A DNA stretch of 64,000 bases from Xenorhabdus hominickii (GTDB lineage: Bacteria; Pseudomonadota; Gammaproteobacteria; Enterobacterales; Enterobacteriaceae): assembly GCF_002632725.1 (NCBI RefSeq), contig NZ_NJAI01000001.1, positions 983,220 through 1,047,219 on the forward strand, written 5' to 3'. The translations under genes and the position numbers were made by a program. Below, in pieces: positions 37,978-49,351 of this stretch (position 1 is the stretch's first letter; each line of letters begins with the position of its first letter). The notes below the pieces were generated by a model, which did no database searches, was not told where the DNA came from, and saw only the letters and a list, made by a program, of their open reading frames with translations.

Positions 37978-38017
37978 ATTGATCCACTTTTGACTTTGCC
38001 TGAAATCATGGCTAAAT

Positions 38018-38047
38018 ATGCCGCTGAAATATCCAGCGGCATTTTTT
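38018..38047 (+). terminator. gltS terminator
   Basis: A 9-bp stem ATGCCGCTG/CAGCGGCAT (38018-38026 with 38034-38042), 7-nt loop, is followed by TTTTT. It lies about 40 bp after gltS. Confidence 0.9.
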
Positions 38048-38103
38048 CGCTTGTTTATTGGCTCATTACTATTTATTTATTCATTACTATAAGGTGCGTA
38101 TTT

Positions 38104-40185
38104 TTAAGCATGGCTATATTGTGAGCTATCCGGCATCCAGCGCTCAATCAGTGCCTTGGCATGTTCAGGATAGTGTTGGTGAATATAGCGCGCGATGCGT
38201 TGAACTTCGGGCAACATACTTTGATCCCGCAATAAATCGGCGATCCTGAATTCAGCATTACCCGTTTGGCGCTTACCAAGTAATTCACCCGGCCCGCGGA
38301 TCTCCAAATCTTTTTGGGCAATCACAAAACCATCGTTACTGTCCCGTAAAACTTGCAGACGTATTCTGGCGGTATTGGTCAGCGGTGTTTTATAGAGCAG
38401 GACACAATGTGATGCAATGGCACCACGTCCGACACGCCCACGAAGCTGATGCAATTGAGCTAGTCCCAGTCGTTCAGGATTGTCGATGATCATCAGGCTG
38501 GCATTGGGCACATCGACACCGACTTCAATCACGGTGGTGGCGACCAGTAATTGTAATTCACCCTGCTTGAAAGCTTCCATGATGGCTTGTTTTTCTGCTG
38601 GTTTCATTCGCCCATGCACTAAGCCGATTTTCAGTTCCGGCAATGCCAATGCCAGTTCTTCACTGGTTGCCTGTGCAGCTTGCGCTTCCAGTACTTCAGA
38701 ATCTTCGATCAACGTACATACCCAATAAGCCTGACGGCCTTCATCCAGACAAGCGCTTTTGATTCGTTGGATAATGTCATTCCGACGGGTATCAGGAATG
38801 GCAACGGTCGTCACAGGTGTGCGGCCCGGCGGTAATTCATCAATGATGGATGTATCCAGATCGGCATAGGCAGTCATTGCCAATGTGCGCGGGATCGGGG
38901 TTGCTGTCATGATTAATTGATGGGGATGAAAGCCTTGTTCGCGGCCTTTTTCCCATAACGCAAGGCGTTGATGAACACCAAAACGGTGCTGCTCATCAAT
39001 AATAACCAATGCCAATCCTGCAAATTTGACTTGCTCCTGAAACATCGCATGTGTACCGACGACCATGCTTACCTGACCACTCGCAATCGCCTCTTGCTGT
39101 GCCTGACGTGCTTTCCCTTTCTGTTTGCCAGCCAACCAGCCTACTTGAATACCGAGTGGCTCAAGCCATTGGCGGAAAGTATTGGCGTGTTGCTCAGCCA
39201 GCAATTCAGTTGGCGCCATCAATGCAACTTGCTTACCATGAACAATGGCGCGTACGGCTGCTAAAGCTGCTACCAATGTTTTACCCGAACCGACATCCCC
39301 TTGTATTAAGCGCATCATGGGGACATTTTTTTCCAGATCATGTTCTATTTCTGAAACGACACGGGCTTGAGCACCAGTGGGTGAGAATGGCAACTGGCTC
39401 AGAAGCTGCTGCTTTAGCGAATCGTTCGCTGTGAGCGGCTGAGCGTGGAAACGCTGTGCTCCTGCTCTGACCTCCAGCATACTTAAGTGGTGCGCCAGCA
39501 GCTCTTCCAGAATCAACCTGCGTTGGGCTGGGTGTCGGCCATTTTCTAAATCGTTCAGAGAGATATCCGGTGGTGGATAGTGCAACGTATGCAGGGCCTT
39601 GGGCAATCTGATGAGGTTTCGGCTGAACTTTTCCGGCAGCAACTCATTAATAGCGCAGGTATCCATTATCTCCAATGCCTGCTCGATCAACTTGCGCAGG
39701 GTTGTCTGACGTACTCCCTCAGTCGTGGGATAGATGGGAGTGAGCGTATCTTGTAGCTGGACACGGCCGGTATTTTGCTGAGCTTTATATTCTGGATGAA
39801 TAATCTCCGGCCCTTGATTCCCTCGACGGATTTCACCATAGGCAACAACGTGTTTTCCTTCGGCCAGATTATTTTTCATGCTGGCGGTGAAGTTGAAAAA
39901 ACGCAGGGTCAGCACTCCGGTTCCATCGCTGATTTGGCAAGTCATGATGCGTCGGCGTCCAAAAACCACATTAGTACGCAATACTTCACCTGTTACCGTA
40001 GCATGAATGCCGGGCAGCAATTCACTGATGTTATACAGGCGGGTTTGATCCTCATAACGGAGGGGCAGATGTAGCAACAAATCCTGTAGATTGACCAACC
40101 CCAATTTGGCGAGTTTATTGACCTGACTGGCTCCAACACCATGTAGGGTGGTTAAGGGGATGGCATCAAGTAGTTGGCCTTTCAT
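38104..40185 (-). CDS. recG: ATP-dependent DNA helicase RecG
   Basis: 693 residues, exactly the E. coli length. It has an N-terminal wedge/OB domain (about 1-155; VTGEVLRTNVVFGRRRIMTC) that binds stalled forks, then SF2 helicase motifs: Walker A GDVGSGKT, DEQH box IIDEQHRFGV, motif III MTATPIPRTL and motif VI QLRGRVGRG. RecG regresses replication forks and processes Holliday junctions and R-loops. It is the last gene of the gmk-rpoZ-spoT-trmH-recG operon, 80 bp after trmH. Confidence 0.96.
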   Translation of the reverse strand: MKGQLLDAIPLTTLHGVGASQVNKLAKLGLVNLQDLLLHLPLRYEDQTRLYNISELLPGIHATVTGEVLRTNVVFGRRRIMTCQISDGTGVLTLRFFNFTASMKNNLAEGKHVVAYGEIRRGNQGPEIIHPEYKAQQNTGRVQLQDTLTPIYPTTEGVRQTTLRKLIEQALEIMDTCAINELLPEKFSRNLIRLPKALHTLHYPPPDISLNDLENGRHPAQRRLILEELLAHHLSMLEVRAGAQRFHAQPLTANDSLKQQLLSQLPFSPTGAQARVVSEIEHDLEKNVPMMRLIQGDVGSGKTLVAALAAVRAIVHGKQVALMAPTELLAEQHANTFRQWLEPLGIQVGWLAGKQKGKARQAQQEAIASGQVSMVVGTHAMFQEQVKFAGLALVIIDEQHRFGVHQRLALWEKGREQGFHPHQLIMTATPIPRTLAMTAYADLDTSIIDELPPGRTPVTTVAIPDTRRNDIIQRIKSACLDEGRQAYWVCTLIEDSEVLEAQAAQATSEELALALPELKIGLVHGRMKPAEKQAIMEAFKQGELQLLVATTVIEVGVDVPNASLMIIDNPERLGLAQLHQLRGRVGRGAIASHCVLLYKTPLTNTARIRLQVLRDSNDGFVIAQKDLEIRGPGELLGKRQTGNAEFRIADLLRDQSMLPEVQRIARYIHQHYPEHAKALIERWMPDSSQYSHA

Positions 40186-40265
40186 GCGATTTCTCCGTCG
40201 GTGTGATTTATCCCCTTTATCTTTCAGGTTGCCTCTTTGTTGGCCGCCTCAATGCAACTCGAAAT

Positions 40266-40982
40266 CTATTGGGTATATTTCCTTTTTGATGGTGCGTTTG
40301 TCGCTTGCATTTCTGCCCACCAAGATTCACTTGCGATGATTTGCCCTTGCTTATCAATCAATGGCTGTTCTAGCCCTTTACGGCGAGAAACGGCAGCCAA
40401 AACAGGGTATCCCCCTTCGAAAAGCAACTTTTGTTGTTCTTCTTCGGAGAGCGTGCTTTCTTTTTGCTGGTACATTCCAGCCAATTGCCGTTGTCGTTGT
40501 GCTTCATACAAGATCAAGGCTGATGCTACAGAAACATTCAATGATTGCACCATACCCGCCATCGGAATGATGATGTCATGATCGGCTAAAGCGATAGCTT
40601 GTTTTGAAATGCCTTTCTTTTCCTGCCCCATAATGATGCAGGTAGGTTTAGTGTAATCTATCTGGCGGAAATCGACGGCTTTATCAGAAAGATGAGTTGC
40701 CAGTACCTGCATACCATCGGATTTAAATTGCATGATGGCCTGCTCAATAGTGGCATGTGTTTTCACTTGAACCCAACTGTTACTACCGGCGGCAGAGGAG
40801 AGTTGCGTTCTTAATTGTTGCGTGGGCCAAATGGTATGGACTTGGTGGATACCGATTGCATCCGCCGTACGAATGACAGCGGATACGTTATGCGGCTTAT
40901 GGACTTCTTCTAAACAAATCGTCAAATCAGGTTGACGCATCGCCATCATCTGGCAAATACGAGCGTAACGTTTTGGATTCAT
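40266..40982 (-). CDS. trmH: tRNA (guanosine-2'-O)-methyltransferase TrmH
   Basis: A 238-residue SPOUT-class enzyme that methylates the 2'-hydroxyl of G18 in tRNA. SPOUT motif 1 is in VHKPHNVSAVIRTADAIGIH (catalytic Arg), motif 2 in CIIMGQEKKGIS and motif 3 in IIPMAGMVQSLNVSVASALI, forming the knotted SAM site. It starts 6 bp after the spoT stop, so it is translationally linked, as in E. coli, where the gene was called spoU. Confidence 0.94.
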   Translation of the reverse strand: MNPKRYARICQMMAMRQPDLTICLEEVHKPHNVSAVIRTADAIGIHQVHTIWPTQQLRTQLSSAAGSNSWVQVKTHATIEQAIMQFKSDGMQVLATHLSDKAVDFRQIDYTKPTCIIMGQEKKGISKQAIALADHDIIIPMAGMVQSLNVSVASALILYEAQRQRQLAGMYQQKESTLSEEEQQKLLFEGGYPVLAAVSRRKGLEQPLIDKQGQIIASESWWAEMQATNAPSKRKYTQ

Positions 40983-40988
40983 AACCTT

Positions 40989-43103
40989 TTAGTTTCGGTT
41001 ACGGCTGACTCGCATCACATCTGGCATGACACGTATCTTACGCATGATATTCGCCAGCTGGATCCGGTCTTTGGTTGTCAGCCTGATGAAAGCACAATAA
41101 ACGCGGCCATCTTTTTCCTCAGTATTCATGCTTTGAATACTGGAGTTTGCATCATTAATGGCGGCTGTCAGATTTGCCAGTGCGCCCTGATGGTTAAACA
41201 TATCAACTTTAATTTCGGCAATAAAATCGCTATTGATATCTTTATCCCACTCGACAGGCATGAATTTTTCCGGTTCTTTCTGATATCCACGGATATTGCG
41301 GCAGGATTCGTGGTGGATTACCAAACCTTTCCCCGGGCTGATATGGGCAATAATGGGGTCGCCTGGAATTGGACGACAACATTTGGCAAAGGTGATCAAA
41401 ATGCCATCTGCACCCTTGATAGGCAGCTTGCGAGACGAATTGGCATTGCCGTTGGGAATTTTTTCCGCAGCACCCAGCAATAAATTTCGGGCAACAACGA
41501 CGCTCATGGCATTACCTAAACCTATTTCTGCCAGTAAGTCATCCAAAGTGGCAAGCTTCATTCTTGCCAGTTCTTTGTTGATATTCTCCTGAGGAATATC
41601 GATAACTTTCGTACCGTTGCCAAGAGCGTGATTGAGCAGACGGCGACCCAGTCCAATGGAATCATCCCGTTTCAGGTTTTTCAGTAACTGACGGATTTTG
41701 GCTCGTGCTTTGGAGCTGACGACAAAATTCAGCCATGCAGCGTTAGGGCGTGCACCTGGCGCAGTGATGATTTCGACAGTTTGCCCACTGCTGAGAGTTT
41801 GTGAGAGTGGATAAGGTAAGCGATCAACGCGGGCACCGACACAGGCATGCCCGATATCTGTATGGACAGCATAGGCAAAATCGACGGGTGTTGCGCCAGC
41901 AGGTAACTCCACAATCCGCCCTTCAGGGGTAAAAACGTAAATCTCATCAGGGAACAAATCAGACTTTACGCTTTCAATAAATTCAAAAGAGCTTCCAGCA
42001 CTTTGCTGAAGCTCCAGTAAGCTCTGCATCCAGCGTTGAGCTCGTACTTGTGCAGTGGTGCCGGATTCTCCCTGCTCTTTATAGGCCCAGTGTGCTGCAA
42101 CCCCCATCTCTGCCATCTGATCCATGTCTTCAGTACGGATTTGAACTTCAACGGGAACGCCATGCGGGCCAATAAGAGAGGTGTGCAGTGATTGGTAGCC
42201 GTTGGCCTTGGGAATGGCAATATAATCTTTTACTCGGCCGGGGCGCGGTTTATATAAACTGTGCATTTGCCCCAGTACCCGATAGCAGGTATCAAGATTA
42301 TCAACGATGACACGAAAGGCGTAGATATCCATGATGGAATGGAAACGCTGTTCTTTCAGATGCATCTTACGATAGATAGAGTAGAGATGTTTTTCGCGGC
42401 CACTGACGGTACAAGTGATACCGGCATCTGTTAATCTGCCTTCAATTTCAGACAGAATCTTTTGGATCATCTCCTTGCGATTACCACGGGCGGATTTTAC
42501 AACCTCCTTAATCACGCGGTAACGGTTAGGATACAGGGCTTCAAACCCCAGTTCCTCCAACTCTGTTTTCAGGTGATGAATACCTAAACGGTGAGCCAGC
42601 GGACTATAAATTTCCAGCGTCTCCCTAGCAATGCGCCGCCGTTTGTCGGGGCGCAGAGAGCCAAGTGTTCGCATATTGTGTGTACGGTCTGCCAGTTTGA
42701 TCAAAATGACACGAATATCTTGTACCATTGCCATGATCATTTTGCGGAAGTTTTCAGCCTGAGCTTCTTTTTTGTCACGGAAGTTCAGCTTATCCAGCTT
42801 GGATACACCTTCCACCAATCCGGCGACAGCAGTGCCAAATAATTGCTCTATATCCTGAAATGTCGCTGGGGTATCTTCAATGACATCATGCAGAAGTGCT
42901 GCCATAAGTGTTTCATGATCAAGGCGCATTTCGGCCAGAATACAGGAAACGGCGACAGGGTGGGTTATGTATGGTTCACCGCTGGTGCGGGTTTGCCCTT
43001 CGTGGGCATCCCGCGCAACAGCATAGGCCTGTTTAAGTAGATCGATTTGATCTCCAGGCAAATATTTCAGAACTAGCTGATTCAGGCTTTCAAACAGGTA
43101 CAA
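40989..43103 (-). CDS. spoT: Bifunctional (p)ppGpp synthase/hydrolase SpoT
   Basis: 704 residues. The HD hydrolase domain is at about 45-150 (ALLHDVIEDTPA, with EDT as the catalytic-site signature), the synthetase domain at about 200-320 (SIYRKMH, AFRVIV, KDYIAIPKANGYQSLHT), TGS at about 390-450 (VFTPEGRIVELP), a zinc-finger-like CCRPIPGDPI region, and ACT at about 630-704. It balances the alarmone (p)ppGpp under carbon, fatty-acid and iron stress. Second-to-third gene of the operon; the rpoZ stop is 18 bp upstream of its start. Confidence 0.96.
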   Translation of the reverse strand: MYLFESLNQLVLKYLPGDQIDLLKQAYAVARDAHEGQTRTSGEPYITHPVAVSCILAEMRLDHETLMAALLHDVIEDTPATFQDIEQLFGTAVAGLVEGVSKLDKLNFRDKKEAQAENFRKMIMAMVQDIRVILIKLADRTHNMRTLGSLRPDKRRRIARETLEIYSPLAHRLGIHHLKTELEELGFEALYPNRYRVIKEVVKSARGNRKEMIQKILSEIEGRLTDAGITCTVSGREKHLYSIYRKMHLKEQRFHSIMDIYAFRVIVDNLDTCYRVLGQMHSLYKPRPGRVKDYIAIPKANGYQSLHTSLIGPHGVPVEVQIRTEDMDQMAEMGVAAHWAYKEQGESGTTAQVRAQRWMQSLLELQQSAGSSFEFIESVKSDLFPDEIYVFTPEGRIVELPAGATPVDFAYAVHTDIGHACVGARVDRLPYPLSQTLSSGQTVEIITAPGARPNAAWLNFVVSSKARAKIRQLLKNLKRDDSIGLGRRLLNHALGNGTKVIDIPQENINKELARMKLATLDDLLAEIGLGNAMSVVVARNLLLGAAEKIPNGNANSSRKLPIKGADGILITFAKCCRPIPGDPIIAHISPGKGLVIHHESCRNIRGYQKEPEKFMPVEWDKDINSDFIAEIKVDMFNHQGALANLTAAINDANSSIQSMNTEEKDGRVYCAFIRLTTKDRIQLANIMRKIRVMPDVMRVSRNRN

Positions 43104-43121
43104 GGCAGACCTACCGTAAAA

Positions 43122-43397
43122 TTAACGACGACCTTCAGCGATGGCAGAAACGGCTTTGATTTCCGCAGCGTCTTGTTCTTGCTGTTCCTGACGCTCACGA
43201 ACATCAAGAATTTTATTGTTGATGAGGCCTTGCTCGATTTCACGCAGAGCGATAACAGTCATTTTATCGTTTTCTTCTGGAACGAGAGGATCTTTGCCAC
43301 CCGATTGCAATTGGCGTGCTCGGCGAGCAGCGACCAACACCAGGTCAAAACGGTTACCAATTTTTTCTACTGCGTCTTGAACAGTTACGCGTGCCAT
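43122..43397 (-). CDS. rpoZ: RNA polymerase omega subunit
   Basis: 91 residues, equal to E. coli. [31 protein letters not shown] is the beta'-chaperoning core that holds the beta' C-terminus and forms one ppGpp site of RNA polymerase. Cotranscribed with gmk (60 bp upstream) and spoT (18 bp downstream), a link between ppGpp synthesis and its target. Confidence 0.97.
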   Translation of the reverse strand: MARVTVQDAVEKIGNRFDLVLVAARRARQLQSGGKDPLVPEENDKMTVIALREIEQGLINNKILDVRERQEQQEQDAAEIKAVSAIAEGRR

Positions 43398-43456
43398 ATG
43401 TGTGCTACTCCACAGATAAGATAAATAAATGACTGGGCATAATACTGAAACTTGGT

Positions 43457-46171
<2,715 letters not shown>

Positions 46172-46227
46172 GATGATTGTTCAAGATACGCAGGGGCAGC
46201 AACCTGCCCCAAACGCTTATATTAGTG

Positions 46228-46857
46228 TTAGTGGTCTGTGCCATCATAATTGAAAATGGGTAAACCAAGACGGTAACGGATGGCAATCAATCGTGCAGCA
46301 AGACCTGAGATAAGCGTAATTAAAACCACGCTATTCGGGTGCAGTGGTGTATGTAATAAGGCGATATACAGCCAAGCAGCTGCAAAAGAAACACCGGCAT
46401 AAATCTCTTTCTGGAATACCAAAGGAATGGTATTACAAAACATATCGCGCAGTACGCCGCCAAAAACCCCTGTAATCACTGCGGCAATGGCTGCGATTAT
46501 CGGGCTGTATTCCATATCTAGTGCAATTTGAGCGCCAATAATGGAAAAAACGATTAAACCAATCGCATCAAGAATGAGAAATAAACGGCGCAAATGTTTC
46601 ATCATGGGAGCAACCCAGATAGTGACTACCGCAGCACAGGCAACGGTCACAATATATTCAGGATTTTTTACCCAGCCAAGGGGGTAATGACCCAGAATAA
46701 TGTCACGGACAGAACCACCACCAATGGCTGTCACGGAAGCAATAATGATAACGCCGAACACATCCATTTTTCGACGGCCAGCGGCTAAGGCGCCTGTCAT
46801 GGCTTCAGCCGTAATACCAATGATATAAAGGACACTGAGTAGCATAAGTTTAATCAA
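46228..46857 (-). CDS. yicG: TRIC-type membrane protein YicG (UPF0126)
   Basis: 209 residues with about six or seven hydrophobic segments in two glycine-rich repeats: [20 protein letters not shown] and [20 protein letters not shown]. The duplicated GGxxRD signature is that of UPF0126/TRIC proteins; other members form trimeric cation channels, and E. coli YicG has been linked to glycine transport. Exact role here is inferred only. A small GC-rich hairpin (46193-46210) lies between it and ligB. Confidence 0.88.
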   Translation of the reverse strand: MIKLMLLSVLYIIGITAEAMTGALAAGRRKMDVFGVIIIASVTAIGGGSVRDIILGHYPLGWVKNPEYIVTVACAAVVTIWVAPMMKHLRRLFLILDAIGLIVFSIIGAQIALDMEYSPIIAAIAAVITGVFGGVLRDMFCNTIPLVFQKEIYAGVSFAAAWLYIALLHTPLHPNSVVLITLISGLAARLIAIRYRLGLPIFNYDGTDH

Positions 46858-46979
46858 ATGGAATAACGTAGAAGTAAAGAGTACTGTTGAAATAATAACG
46901 TCTCGACTGAAATTTTTTAGTCAAATTTGCATAAAATTAGTTTTTATTATCTGAATCCTCCGCAAGATAAGGTAGAAAA

Positions 46980-48296
46980 ATGGTCTTTAAGGAACATCAG
47001 ATTACATTTGATAGCCGTAGTCATCAAATAACTAATACAAATATCTGGACTCCTGACAGTCAATGGTTGGTATACGACGTCCGCCCTAATGGAGCATCTT
47101 TCACTGGCTTAACGATAGAAAAAATTCATGTTGATAATGGGCAAACTGAAGCGATCTATCAGGCGAAAGATGGAGCACATGTCGGTGTTGTGACTGTGAG
47201 TCAGCAGGAGCCGACTCGTTATGCGTTTATTCATGGCCCAGAAAAACCCGATGAGCAGTGGCATTATGATTTTCATCATCGTCGGGGTGTGATTGTCTCT
47301 GATATCCAGCCGAAAGTCGCAGTTAACATTGACGCGATGGATATTACGCCACCTTATACTGCTGGCGCTTTGCGGGGAGGTACGCACGTTCACGTTTTCA
47401 GTCCTGACGGCAGCCGCTTGAGTTTCACCTATAACGATCATGTGATGCATGAATTAGACCCTACGCTGGACTTACGTAATGTCGCTGTCGCCGTACCCTT
47501 ACAGCCTGTTATACCTACTACAAAACATCCGAGAGAATATGCCGGCAGCTACTTTTCGGTTATTGTCAGCCAGACTACAGCACATCCTCGTCCTGGAAGT
47601 GATGATATCAATCGGGCTTATGAAGAAGGTTGGATTGGGCAGCGGGGCTATCTCAAAGATAATGGCCAATGGCAACGCTGGGCACTGGCTTTTATTGGGG
47701 ATACTCGCGCAAAGAATGGTGAAAAGATCCCGGAAATTTATCTTGTTGACTTACCTGAAAACGACAGTAATTACGCTATTGCGGGCAATCAACCTCTGGA
47801 GGGAACGGAAACAACCTTGCCCGCTCCGCCATCGGGTGTGAAGCAGAGACGATTGACCTTTACACATGACAAACGCTGGCCGGGGGTGGTGAATGTTCCC
47901 CGACATTGGTTGAGAGCATCGCCGGATGGCAGCAAAATCTGTTTTCTGATGAAAGACGAAAAGGGGATCGTCCAATTATGGTATATCTCGCCAAATGGCG
48001 GTGATCCAGTGCAGATAACTCACGGTCCTGACAATATTCAATCTGCATTAAGCTGGGATAGCCGTGGCCGGTTTATTGCGTGTGTTTGTGACAACAGTGT
48101 CATGCTTTGTAGTTGTCAAAATGGAGAAATGCGTCGTTTAACGGAACGCACCGATGAAGCGCCTTCTGCCGATGCGATAGTAATATCACCGGACGACCGC
48201 TATGTTGCCTTTATGCGTGATATTGAGGGATATCGGCAGATATTCGTAGTTGAAACAGGAATTAGTTGGAACAGGAATGACTTGGAACAGGAATGA
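46980..48296 (+). CDS. yidR: TolB-like beta-propeller protein YidR (DUF3748)
   Basis: 438 residues, similar in kind to E. coli YidR (415). Repeated WD/TolB-type strands (TPDSQWLVYDVRPNG, SPDGSRLSFTYNDHVM, SPDGSKICFLMKDEKG, SPDDRYVAFMRDIEG) indicate a six- or seven-bladed propeller. No signal peptide is seen. Function unknown. At the 3' end a 16-bp unit is repeated (48266-48297, third degenerate copy to 48313); the stop codon lies in the second copy, so the present C-terminus probably results from the duplication. yidQ is convergent downstream, the same pair as in E. coli. Confidence 0.85.
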   Translation: MVFKEHQITFDSRSHQITNTNIWTPDSQWLVYDVRPNGASFTGLTIEKIHVDNGQTEAIYQAKDGAHVGVVTVSQQEPTRYAFIHGPEKPDEQWHYDFHHRRGVIVSDIQPKVAVNIDAMDITPPYTAGALRGGTHVHVFSPDGSRLSFTYNDHVMHELDPTLDLRNVAVAVPLQPVIPTTKHPREYAGSYFSVIVSQTTAHPRPGSDDINRAYEEGWIGQRGYLKDNGQWQRWALAFIGDTRAKNGEKIPEIYLVDLPENDSNYAIAGNQPLEGTETTLPAPPSGVKQRRLTFTHDKRWPGVVNVPRHWLRASPDGSKICFLMKDEKGIVQLWYISPNGGDPVQITHGPDNIQSALSWDSRGRFIACVCDNSVMLCSCQNGEMRRLTERTDEAPSADAIVISPDDRYVAFMRDIEGYRQIFVVETGISWNRNDLEQE

Positions 48297-48313
48297 CTTG
48301 GAACAAGACTCAC
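48266..48313 (+). repeat. 16-bp tandem repeat across the yidR stop codon
   Basis: TTGGAACAGGAATGAC occurs twice in tandem (48266-48281, 48282-48297), followed by a degenerate copy TTGGAACAAGACTCAC. The unit length is not divisible by three, so duplication changed the C-terminal frame of yidR. Confidence 0.85.
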
Positions 48314-48369
48314 TCACCCCAGTCACGTAGTTATAAACATATAGATGATTTTATCTCGACTGAAAGCGT

Positions 48370-48738
48370 CTATTGGATTGGGGTGGAACCATTATGCACA
48401 ATTTTGGGGGCTTTCAGTGTAGTGGTTGAGTTCTTCTCTAACTGCTCAATGCGATGTTTAGGAGATTCACCTGCTTTGTCTTGATCTGAACGAGCATAAT
48501 CATAGGGGATAAGAAGTGTATCCAAGAAGGCTGAGAATGGAAGATCAATAGCAAGTAACGGTTTCATGACCCATCCTGTGTTGTCATCTTTCAGCATGCC
48601 AAGATTGGCCTTTGCTCCAGAATAATAACCTTGATAGGGGCCATTATGAGTCATGATACTGGAGCAGCCTGTGACAAGTAATCCACTCAATGTGGTACAT
48701 AATAATAGAAGCACTTTACGGTTTTTTATCATTTCCAT
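48370..48738 (-). CDS. yidQ: Small lipoprotein YidQ (DUF1375)
   Basis: 122 residues. A lipoprotein signal peptide ends in the lipobox LVTGC (Cys about residue 25), followed by SSIMTHNG. The core YYSGAKANLGMLKDDNTGW...LPFSAFLDTLLIPYDY matches E. coli YidQ (YYPG..A..MLKDDDTGW...LDLPF.A..DTLLLPWD). Residue +2 after Cys is Ser, so sorting to the outer membrane is expected. The start could be the Met two codons later. Function unknown. Confidence 0.85.
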   Translation of the reverse strand: MEMIKNRKVLLLLCTTLSGLLVTGCSSIMTHNGPYQGYYSGAKANLGMLKDDNTGWVMKPLLAIDLPFSAFLDTLLIPYDYARSDQDKAGESPKHRIEQLEKNSTTTLKAPKIVHNGSTPIQ

Positions 48739-49130
48739 GATCTCATGAGTTAATTTGCCAATGTTCAGATAATTTATTTGCTCTCTAACACTGCTTTCTC
48801 CAAAGCATCAAGATAACCTTTAAATAATAACTAATTAATTATTCAATGCTATTTACTATAGTCAGGTAATATTCAGTTTGCTATAGCACTTATCGCTAAA
48901 CTTAACGATTTTTTGTGATATGAGTTTAAATTCTGTTTGTATGCACATTCTTTAATGTGAAATATGAGATGTAGTGATCCCATCCAAATTTTAAGGATTA
49001 TTTTTTTGGCGTTACAATGATGAGGTTGGTGATGACTACTTAAGAATTTTTACTTAATTTATCAGTGTGCGTTAGATCACAGAATGTGAATCGATCGTCT
49101 AAATTTGAGATATTAGAAATGATTTAAAGT

Positions 49131-49170
49131 AAAAAACCTTACTTATTCAACTTATTAGATTAGGTTTTTT
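49131..49170. terminator. Bidirectional terminator-like hairpin
   Basis: A 9-bp stem AAAAAACCT/AGGTTTTTT (49131-49139 with 49162-49170) gives a T run on either strand. On the minus strand it could end the avtA transcript. Confidence 0.5.
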
Positions 49171-49304
49171 CTGATTTAATGTACGCAATTCAGGGAAAGT
49201 GTATAAACAAGGATTGTTTTCTTTTCCTATTGTGTGTGAAGAATTCTTTTGGGATTCTAATAACTACTGGCCTGTTCTCAGGTAAAAGTCCTCGTTATCA
49301 TCTT

Positions 49305-49336
49305 GCTCCCTCTCCCCTAAAGAGGGAGCTTTTTTT
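49305..49336 (+). terminator. Strong orphan plus-strand terminator
   Basis: A 9-bp stem GCTCCCTCT/AGAGGGAGC (49305-49313 with 49321-49329), 7-nt loop, is followed by eight T. It is oriented to end a plus-strand transcript, yet no plus-strand gene is visible upstream. On the minus strand there is no U tract after the stem. Confidence 0.8.
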
Positions 49337-49351
49337 TATTGTGTTATTAAA

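Larger units (their letters stand above)
48739..49351. other. Gene-poor gap with two terminator-like hairpins
   Basis: About 610 bp between yidQ and avtA, both on the minus strand. It holds the yidQ promoter region (AT-rich), the AAAAAACCT/AGGTTTTTT hairpin at 49131-49170, and a strong plus-strand terminator at 49305-49336. No protein-coding gene is supported; a plus-strand RNA of up to about 160 nt ending at 49336 is possible. Confidence 0.5.

Noticed and set aside
46193..46210. GGGGCAG/CTGCCCC hairpin between ligB and yicG as a terminator
   Set aside because: Stable 7-bp stem, but neither strand has a U tract; noted in the yicG entry only.
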